DNA of 58,263 nt from contig CBDUZW010000023.1 in the NCBI GenBank assembly GCA_965371805.1, positions 1-58,263 on the forward strand, given 5' to 3'. Both the position numbers and the translations under genes were made by a program. This DNA is from JAOZTV01 sp965371805 (GTDB taxonomy: Bacteria > Acidobacteriota > Aminicenantia > UBA2199). Shown here piece by piece: positions 52,414-58,263 of this stretch (position 1 is the first letter of the stretch; every line of letters begins with the position of its first letter). Below the pieces are notes generated by a model. It did not search any database. It was given only the letters and a program-made list of their open reading frames with translations, and was not told where the DNA came from.

Positions 52414-53787
52414 ATGATTTATAGGAGATATACCTTTAATTATCTGATTAGAATTCTGATATTGATAATTGCCATTTCTCTAACCGTTATATCTTTTAAT
52501 GAAAAATATTATTACATATGCTTTATTTTATCTGTTTTTTCGATTGTTGTGATTTTTAATTTATTGAATTATGTTCAATCGATAACAAAAGAGTTTACTA
52601 GATTTATTAAATCTATAGAGCATTCAGATCTGTCAGCTAGCTTTCAGTGGGAAAAACATAATGGGATTTATAAGGAATTTTTTAAATCTTTGAACAAATT
52701 TTCAAAAAAAACAAAGGAGAAGAGAATAAAAAATGAGAGTAAACTTTTATTCCAAAATTATATAATAAAACAAGTAGGAGCCGGGTTAATCGCTTTTGAT
52801 GAAAGCGGTAATGTTGAATTAATAAATCAAACTGCTAAAAAACTCCTTGAAATTATTTCTTTAAAAAACATTAATCAGTTAAATACAAGAAAAATAAATT
52901 TTTCAAATTTGAATGCCGGTGAAAAGAAACTTATTTATTTGAAAGATAAAACAATCTCAATTTTCCCTACAAAATTCGTTATGCAGGGGAAAACTTTCAC
53001 TATTCTATCTATTCAGGATATAGGAAAGGAATTAGAAAGAGAAAGAAGTGTTAATGAATTAAATCTTGCTAAAAAAGTCCAGAATTCATTATTTCCCAAA
53101 AAAATCCCTGAAAATTCCAAATTCAGTATTTCCGGAATTTGTCATCCGGCAAAAGAAACAGGTGGAGATTATTATGACTGGATTATTAATAAAGAAGGCC
53201 TCCTCTACCTTTTAATAGGTGATGTATCCGGTAAAGGAATAGGAGCTGCAATTTATATGACTCTCTGCAAAGGGGTTTTTCAATACTTAAAAGAAACAAA
53301 TTATTCTTTAAAAGAGACTATAATAAGAGCAAACTCTCTTATTTATGATTTAATAGATAAAAAAAGTTTTGTTACATTATGCTTGATATCAGTTGATTTT
53401 AAACAGTCTAAAATAAAATATATAAATGCCGGTCATAATTATCCATTATTTTTTGATAAAAAAACAAAAAGAACAGAAATACTGCATAATAAAGGAATGG
53501 CACTTGGAATCACAAAAAATGATAATTATCAGCTATCACTGGAAGAAAAAGAAAGAAACTTTTCAAAAGATGACTATCTCTTATTATATACAGATGGAAT
53601 TACTGAAGCTATGAATGATAAAAAGGAAGAATATGGTATTTCAAATCTAAAAACATCTTTTGAAAAATATACACAGGAAGACCCCGAAATAGTGTTGACA
53701 TCAATTATAACCGACGTTAATATGTTCTGTAATGAAACGGAACAGTATGATGATATGACAATGGTTGCAATAAAATTTAAAAAATAA
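52414..53787 (+). CDS. Membrane-bound SpoIIE/RsbU-type PP2C phosphatase
   Basis: 457 residues. Two N-terminal membrane helices (about 11-55) are followed by a HAMP-like linker, a degenerate PAS segment (AGLIAFDESGNVELINQTAKKLLEI, about 120-145) and a PP2C domain from about residue 208 (LNLAKKVQNSLFPKKIPE). Metal-binding and core motifs are KETGGDYYDW, IGDVSGKGIGAA, NAGHNYP and LYTDGITEAMN. Such proteins dephosphorylate anti-anti-sigma factors in partner-switching cascades; no STAS or RsbW-type partner is present here. GAGG precedes ATG. Confidence 0.9.
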   Translation: MIYRRYTFNYLIRILILIIAISLTVISFNEKYYYICFILSVFSIVVIFNLLNYVQSITKEFTRFIKSIEHSDLSASFQWEKHNGIYKEFFKSLNKFSKKTKEKRIKNESKLLFQNYIIKQVGAGLIAFDESGNVELINQTAKKLLEIISLKNINQLNTRKINFSNLNAGEKKLIYLKDKTISIFPTKFVMQGKTFTILSIQDIGKELERERSVNELNLAKKVQNSLFPKKIPENSKFSISGICHPAKETGGDYYDWIINKEGLLYLLIGDVSGKGIGAAIYMTLCKGVFQYLKETNYSLKETIIRANSLIYDLIDKKSFVTLCLISVDFKQSKIKYINAGHNYPLFFDKKTKRTEILHNKGMALGITKNDNYQLSLEEKERNFSKDDYLLLYTDGITEAMNDKKEEYGISNLKTSFEKYTQEDPEIVLTSIITDVNMFCNETEQYDDMTMVAIKFKK

Positions 53788-53935
53788 AGAAACTTAAATC
53801 ATCCTCTCATAACTCAATTTATTCACCTAAATAGTCTTGACAATGACTTTATGTAAATTAGCCTGACACCAAAAAATTATTACTTCTGGGTTAACCGGTT
53901 AATTCTTTCTAATTTGCTTTTATTTTTTTTTTAGT

Positions 53936-53964
53936 TTGACAATTTTTTTGTTTTTTATTACTAT
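53936..53964 (+). promoter_or_regulatory. Promoter with start site at the ATG of the DUF2806-like gene
   Basis: TTGACA (53936-53941), 17 bases, TACTAT (53959-53964), five bases, ATG 53970. No ribosome site. The best-supported leaderless gene in the window together with 14756. Confidence 0.62.
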
Positions 53965-53969
53965 TACTT

Positions 53970-54833
53970 ATGAGTGATGACAAGTCAAATTCAATTATTA
54001 ACTTAGGTGGATTGGCAAAACCTGCTACTATTTTAATAGAGAAAATTTCTTCTGCGATTGGAGGTATTGCAAAACCATGGCAGATAATAAGGGTAGCAAA
54101 CGCTGAATCTAAAGCAAGCATCATTAAAGCTGAAAGTGATATTAAAATTCATGAACTTCAAAAACGAGCAATGACACGTTTTTTAAACGAAGAAACAATA
54201 AAACAAAAAAACATTGAAGATATAACAAAAAAGGCACTTCCAGAACTAAAAGAAGATTCAAAACCTCAAGATTTAGAGAATGATTGGATAGCAAACTTTT
54301 TTAATGAATGTCGTCTTATATCGGATCCTGATATGCAAACTATTTGGGCTCGTATTTTGGCTGGTGAAGCGAATTTGCCTAATAGTTATTCAAAAAGGGC
54401 TATAAAAAATCTATCCATTTTAGATAAAAAAGATGTAGAGTTATTTACTAATCTAAACAAATTTAAATGGGTTATTGGAGACAATATAACTCCTCTAATA
54501 TATAATTATAAAGATGACATATACAAAAAATATAATATTGACTTTGATTCTTTGAACCATCTTAGTCATATTGGATTGATACAATTCGAAGTGACTAATG
54601 TATATGGAGGAGAATTTACTTTTATTTCTCCAAGTGTAGATATTACTTGTAATTTTTTTGGAAATAAACATTATATTAAGTTAAAAAAATCAGACGAATA
54701 TCAAGTAATAGTTGGGGCTGTAATTTTTACTCAAGTGGGCATTGAATTATCTAAAATATGTGATTTTGAGCCATTACCTGATATTGAAAAATTCATTCTA
54801 AATCATTGGAAAAAAGTTGGATATATTAAATAA
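53970..54833 (+). CDS. DUF2806-like protein, putative defence-associated
   Basis: 287 residues. An N-terminal hydrophobic-amphipathic stretch (INLGGLAKPATILIEKISSAIGGIAKPWQIIRVANAESKA) leads into a helical region and the motif DLENDWIANFFNECRLISDPDMQTIWARILAGE. That motif is the core of DUF2806-like proteins. The later part (HLSHIGLIQFEV, VIVGAVIFTQVGIELSKIC) resembles a sensor-type wing domain. Function is unknown; relatives are often found in accessory regions. It precedes a SIR2-like gene by 142 bases, each with its own promoter. There is no clear membrane helix, though the N-terminus may associate with membranes. Confidence 0.7.
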   Translation: MSDDKSNSIINLGGLAKPATILIEKISSAIGGIAKPWQIIRVANAESKASIIKAESDIKIHELQKRAMTRFLNEETIKQKNIEDITKKALPELKEDSKPQDLENDWIANFFNECRLISDPDMQTIWARILAGEANLPNSYSKRAIKNLSILDKKDVELFTNLNKFKWVIGDNITPLIYNYKDDIYKKYNIDFDSLNHLSHIGLIQFEVTNVYGGEFTFISPSVDITCNFFGNKHYIKLKKSDEYQVIVGAVIFTQVGIELSKICDFEPLPDIEKFILNHWKKVGYIK

Positions 54834-54888
54834 AAATTCATAATACTTTTAAAAATAAGTATAGCACTAAAATTATTAAAAATTCTGT

Positions 54889-54917
54889 TTGACATTTTTT
54901 TTTAGAAAAAATATAAT
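54889..54917 (+). promoter_or_regulatory. Perfect consensus promoter of the SIR2-TPR gene
   Basis: TTGACA (54889-54894), exactly 17 bases, TATAAT (54912-54917). Predicted start near 54924, giving a leader of about 50 bases that ends in GGGAG and a start-stop pair (ATG TAG, 54970-54975) just before the gene's ATG. Confidence 0.75.
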
Positions 54918-54975
54918 AATCCTGATTATGAATTTTTAATATTTTTTTTGAATTAGGTGCGGGAGATTAATGTAG

Positions 54976-57576
54976 ATGATGAAAGAAACAACTATAGAAA
55001 AACTAGCTTACATAATAAAAGATGCAAAAGGCCATAATCTACCACAACCAATTTTCTTCTTAGGGGCTGGTGCTTCAAAAACAGGAAATATCCCTTTAGC
55101 AAATGAGATTATAAAAGATATATTGAAAAAGTTTAATAATAATCCAGATATTCAGGAATTAAAGGAAAATGAAAAAAGCTATTCAAAGTTAATGGATTGT
55201 TTAACTCCAAATCAAAGAAATACATTACTGAAAGAATATATTAGTAAGGCAAAAATTAATGTAACACATATTTATCTTGCGCAATTGCTAAATAAAGGAT
55301 ACGGTGATTATGTCCTAACTGTGAATTTTGACAACTTAATGTTAAGAGCATTAGCATTATTTAATGAGTACCCGCCAACTTATGATATGGCAATTCTTAA
55401 AGATTTAACAACAACATCATTTAAAAAGAAATCAGTCGTTTACTTACATGGGCAGCATCACGGACTATGGTTACTTAATTCAGAAGAAGAAATGAAAATA
55501 GTTAAAGAAAATGTTCCACGTATATTTGATAGTATCAAAAATGAAAGGCCTTGGATCTTTATTGGATATAGTGGAGATGATCCAATTTTTGATCATATAA
55601 AAAACCTTGGTAGATTTGATAATGGACTTTATTGGGTAGCATATAATGAAGAAAAACCGAATGAAAAAATCCAAACATTTTTAAAAACACCAAATACAAA
55701 TGCTTTTATTATAAGAGGTTATGATTCTGATTCCTTTATGCTTAAATTAAATACTGAGTTGGGATTAGGACAGCCTAAAATTGTAGATAAACCATTTACT
55801 GCTCTTAAAGGAATGTTAAATAATATAGTGGATATTGATGATGAGGAACATTTTAAATTAGTAAAAGAGAGATTAGAAATATCAAAAAGACAAGTTCATG
55901 AAGCGATTCAGCAATATGAAGAAGGGAAAAGTGAAACAAAAGAAAAAATTGAGAAAACTTCAGAAGTTGATTTATTAATAAAGGAGATAATAAATTTATT
56001 AATTGAAAACAAATACCCAAAAGATAAAATTGCTCAAATTGAGAGTAAAGCAAAACAATTAAATAACAGAAAAATTAACAATAAATTAGCTGGATTATAT
56101 TCAAATTGGGGTGTTGAAATAGGGAATTCTGCAAAAACTAAAATGGGCAAAAGAGTAATGTATTTATATAATCAAGCTTTTGAAAAATTTATAAAAGCGC
56201 TTGAAATAGAACCAAATAGTTATGAAGCCTTATACAATTATGGGACTTATTTAGGAAACTATGCAATAACAAGAATACATAAAAAAGCAGAAAACTTGTA
56301 TATACAAGCATTTGAAAAACTTGGAAAGGCAATTGCAATAAAACCTGATTTTCATAATGCCTATCATAATTTGGGAATATATTTAAGTGAATTAGCAAAA
56401 ATGAAAAAAGGAAAAGAAGCAGATGGATTATATAAACAAGCTTTTGAAAAATTTAGTAAAGCTCTTGAGATAAAACCCAATAAGCATCACTCCTTATATA
56501 TGTGGGGGACTCATTTAGGAAATTTAGCAAAAACTAAAAAAGGAAAAGAAGCAGAAGACTTATATAATCAAGCTTTTGATAAATTCAAAAAGGTTATTGA
56601 AATAAAGCCAGACATGTATGTTGTCTTTGAAAAGTGGGGTACTTATCTAGGGAATTTAGCAAAAATTAAAGAAGGGAAAGAATCTGAAGATTTGTATAAT
56701 CAAGCCTTTTATAAATTCAAAAAAGCTATTAGAATTAAGTCAGATCTTTACACTACTTTAAATAATTGGGGAGTATATTTAGGAAATTTTGCAAGAACTA
56801 GTAAAAAGGGAGAATCAGAAGGATTGTATAATCAAGCATTTGATAAATTTAGGAGTGCAATTGAAATAAAACCGGATATGAATGAAGCTTATTGCAACTG
56901 GGGGATATATTTAGGGAGTTTGGCAAGAACTAAAAAAGGAAAAATAGCTCATGATTTATTTAATCGAGCTTTTGATAAATTCAAGAAAGCAATTGAAATA
57001 AAGTCAGATATGTACACAGCTTTTGTTGAATTTGGGAATAATTTAGGTGCTTTTGCAAAAATTAAAGACTCAGAAGATTTGTATAGACAATCTTTTGATA
57101 AATATAAGAAGGCTTTTAAAATAAATCCAGATAGGTATGAAGCTTTACTTTTTTGGGGATCTGAATTAGCGAATTTAGCAAAAACTAAAGAGGGAATGGA
57201 ATCGGTAAAATTGTATAGTCAAGCTATTGAAAAATATAAAAAAGTTATTGAAATAAAACCAGATAATCATGAAGCCTTAAGAAACTGGGGAACTGCTATT
57301 GGATATTTGGCAAAATTTAAAGAAGGAAAAGAAGTAGAAGAGTTGTTTAAAGAAGCCATTGAAAAACAACAAGAATCAATTGAAAAGGGTGGAGATAGTT
57401 ATAATCTTGCCTGTATTTATGCTATAAAATCAGATAAAAAAAATGCTTTGTTTTATTTAAATAAAAGTTTGGGATTGGATGAAATCAAAGTTGCTTTCGT
57501 CAGAGAAGATGATGATTGGAAAGATTTTCTCCAAAATGATGGTTTTATCAAAATTTTAAAGAAATATGAAAAATAG
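54976..57576 (+). CDS. SIR2-like domain protein with 44-residue TPR-like repeats, candidate anti-phage NADase
   Basis: 866 residues, cytoplasmic. The N-terminal SIR2-like fold (about 20-250) shows FFLGAGASKTGNIP (nucleotide-binding, Gly30-Ser34), TVNFDN (Asn117, Asp119), YLHG (His158) and FIGYSGDDP (196-203). These are features of the prokaryotic SIR2_2 group, several of which destroy NAD on phage infection. A linker with coiled-coil character (about 270-345) leads to nine regular 44-residue repeats from residue 397 (LYNQAFDKFKKAIEIKPDMY ... WGTYLGNLAKTKKGKEAED) and a final TPR pair. The repeats should form a recognition or assembly solenoid. ATG 54976 or 54979 could be used; the GGGAG is better spaced to a one-codon ATG-TAG just upstream. 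Confidence 0.82.
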   Translation: MMKETTIEKLAYIIKDAKGHNLPQPIFFLGAGASKTGNIPLANEIIKDILKKFNNNPDIQELKENEKSYSKLMDCLTPNQRNTLLKEYISKAKINVTHIYLAQLLNKGYGDYVLTVNFDNLMLRALALFNEYPPTYDMAILKDLTTTSFKKKSVVYLHGQHHGLWLLNSEEEMKIVKENVPRIFDSIKNERPWIFIGYSGDDPIFDHIKNLGRFDNGLYWVAYNEEKPNEKIQTFLKTPNTNAFIIRGYDSDSFMLKLNTELGLGQPKIVDKPFTALKGMLNNIVDIDDEEHFKLVKERLEISKRQVHEAIQQYEEGKSETKEKIEKTSEVDLLIKEIINLLIENKYPKDKIAQIESKAKQLNNRKINNKLAGLYSNWGVEIGNSAKTKMGKRVMYLYNQAFEKFIKALEIEPNSYEALYNYGTYLGNYAITRIHKKAENLYIQAFEKLGKAIAIKPDFHNAYHNLGIYLSELAKMKKGKEADGLYKQAFEKFSKALEIKPNKHHSLYMWGTHLGNLAKTKKGKEAEDLYNQAFDKFKKVIEIKPDMYVVFEKWGTYLGNLAKIKEGKESEDLYNQAFYKFKKAIRIKSDLYTTLNNWGVYLGNFARTSKKGESEGLYNQAFDKFRSAIEIKPDMNEAYCNWGIYLGSLARTKKGKIAHDLFNRAFDKFKKAIEIKSDMYTAFVEFGNNLGAFAKIKDSEDLYRQSFDKYKKAFKINPDRYEALLFWGSELANLAKTKEGMESVKLYSQAIEKYKKVIEIKPDNHEALRNWGTAIGYLAKFKEGKEVEELFKEAIEKQQESIEKGGDSYNLACIYAIKSDKKNALFYLNKSLGLDEIKVAFVREDDDWKDFLQNDGFIKILKKYEK

Positions 57577-57676
57577 TTGCTCAATACACAAGATATGGAA
57601 TATTTTATTTATAGAAACTGAAATATGAATATAGTAATAAAAAAAAAGATGTGTAATGAAAAAATAAGAGGTAATA

Positions 57677-58144
57677 ATGATTGAGTGGACGATATCAGTG
57701 AGTGCATTACTTATAGGATTAATATTTATACTTTTGAGGCATTATCTTGCAAAGCATAGAGAGAATGATAAAATATTGAATCAAAAGATTATAGCTTTTA
57801 AAGAAATATTTGTCCCAATGTTGAAAGAATTAGAAAACCTTGATTCCAATCATGTTATGCTCCTTACTAAAAATTATCCAAAGCAGGATGAAGAAGCTAG
57901 AAAATTAATTCTTTTACTACCTAAACGAAAAAGAAGATTATTTAATGAGAGTTGGAGCTTATATACCTATTTATATAAGATGAAGATGGAGCTTGGTTTA
58001 GTTGGTATAATGGCAACTGAAGTAGATGATATGTCAAAAGCTAATGCAGGTACCCAAGAGGGTATGGAATATCTTTATTCTCAAACTATTAAACGAAATC
58101 AAGAAGTAATTAGAATAATTAATAATGCTCTAAAAACCCTATGA
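57677..58144 (+). CDS. Small membrane-anchored protein of unknown function
   Basis: 155 residues. One N-terminal helix (WTISVSALLIGLIFILLRHYL) is followed by a basic linker and an alpha-helical cytoplasmic domain with several acidic and basic patches (KEIFVPMLKELENLDSNHVMLL, ARKLILLLPKRKRRLFNESW). No catalytic motif was recognised. GAGG precedes ATG. It lies 100 bases after the SIR2-like gene; a membrane-anchored helical partner beside a SIR2 gene would fit a toxin-effector arrangement, but this is only context. Confidence 0.65.
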   Translation: MIEWTISVSALLIGLIFILLRHYLAKHRENDKILNQKIIAFKEIFVPMLKELENLDSNHVMLLTKNYPKQDEEARKLILLLPKRKRRLFNESWSLYTYLYKMKMELGLVGIMATEVDDMSKANAGTQEGMEYLYSQTIKRNQEVIRIINNALKTL

Positions 58145-58263
58145 TAGATACACTGAATAAGTTATGTTCCTGAATTTATATGCTAATCTAAGGAAATACA
58201 TAAAACTGATCACTAGTGTCCTATAAAAAATCTCTATAATGAAATAAAGTTCTTTGTTTACAA

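Noticed and set aside
58145..58263. Possible start of a further gene at the right edge
   Set aside because: AT-rich sequence without a ribosome site or recognisable frame.
1..58263. tRNA, rRNA or known riboswitch
   Set aside because: No cloverleaf, GTTCGA-type T-loop or recognisable aptamer core was noticed by eye; a covariance-model scan would be needed to exclude them fully.

Overview
The window is AT-rich DNA (roughly one third G+C by eye) from a Gram-negative-type bacterium. The evidence for an outer membrane and periplasm is the large number of Sec signal peptides and lipoboxes, a DUF5916 outer-membrane-type protein, a PqiA-like membrane protein, and one-component regulators with a periplasmic propeller. 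Reg_prop/Y_Y_Y/LuxR regulators, DUF2911, DUF5916, '6-bladed propeller' and PD40 proteins together are typical of Bacteroidota-, Acidobacteriota- or Aminicenantes-like lineages. No rRNA or tRNA is visible, so the phylum stays open.

About 3.5-42.7 kb is dominated by two expanded families of secreted beta-propellers. Family A (six intact copies at 6.9-12.0, 19.1-20.4 and 21.5-22.7 kb, plus two C-terminal remnants) has a short TPR-like helical domain followed by an SMP-30/gluconolactonase-type propeller that keeps the Glu, Asn, Asn and Asp expected at the metal/substrate site. Family B (ten full-length copies and one mini-copy) has a short YLGQ-PPG-LFAPGI motif, a PD40/TolB-like propeller and a DIYWVS tail. 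In single copies the B domain is fused to ankyrin repeats (twice) or TPRs (once). Secreted or lipoprotein hydrolases lie among them: TlpA-like thioredoxin, alpha/beta hydrolase, two metallo-beta-lactamase-fold enzymes, S41 peptidase, serine beta-lactamase-like enzyme and esterases.

Two large regulators (734 and 14756) head the first two blocks. Each is followed by a palindrome containing TTTGTCATATAA, a plausible operator. Two further blocks (26.5 and 29.8 kb) are headed by near-duplicate promoters whose -35 position is occupied by AAGCTT, flanked by a GTAACAA inverted repeat; these look activator-dependent. Several genes, including both regulators, have a -10 hexamer 5-6 nt before the start codon and no Shine-Dalgarno, which suggests leaderless transcripts. 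The operonic secreted genes instead have strong AAGGAG sites. The region between paralogs holds degraded gene pieces, so the array is expanding and decaying.

From 42.8 to 53.8 kb the content is more conventional: a histidine kinase/response regulator pair, an osmoprotectant-type ABC transporter with a fused binding protein-permease, a PflA-like radical SAM protein, a phosphofructokinase, an ADP-ribosylglycohydrolase-like protein and a SpoIIE-type phosphatase. The right end (53.9-58.1 kb) carries a DUF2806-like protein, a SIR2-like protein with about ten 44-residue TPR-like repeats, and a small membrane-anchored protein; this is a candidate anti-phage locus.
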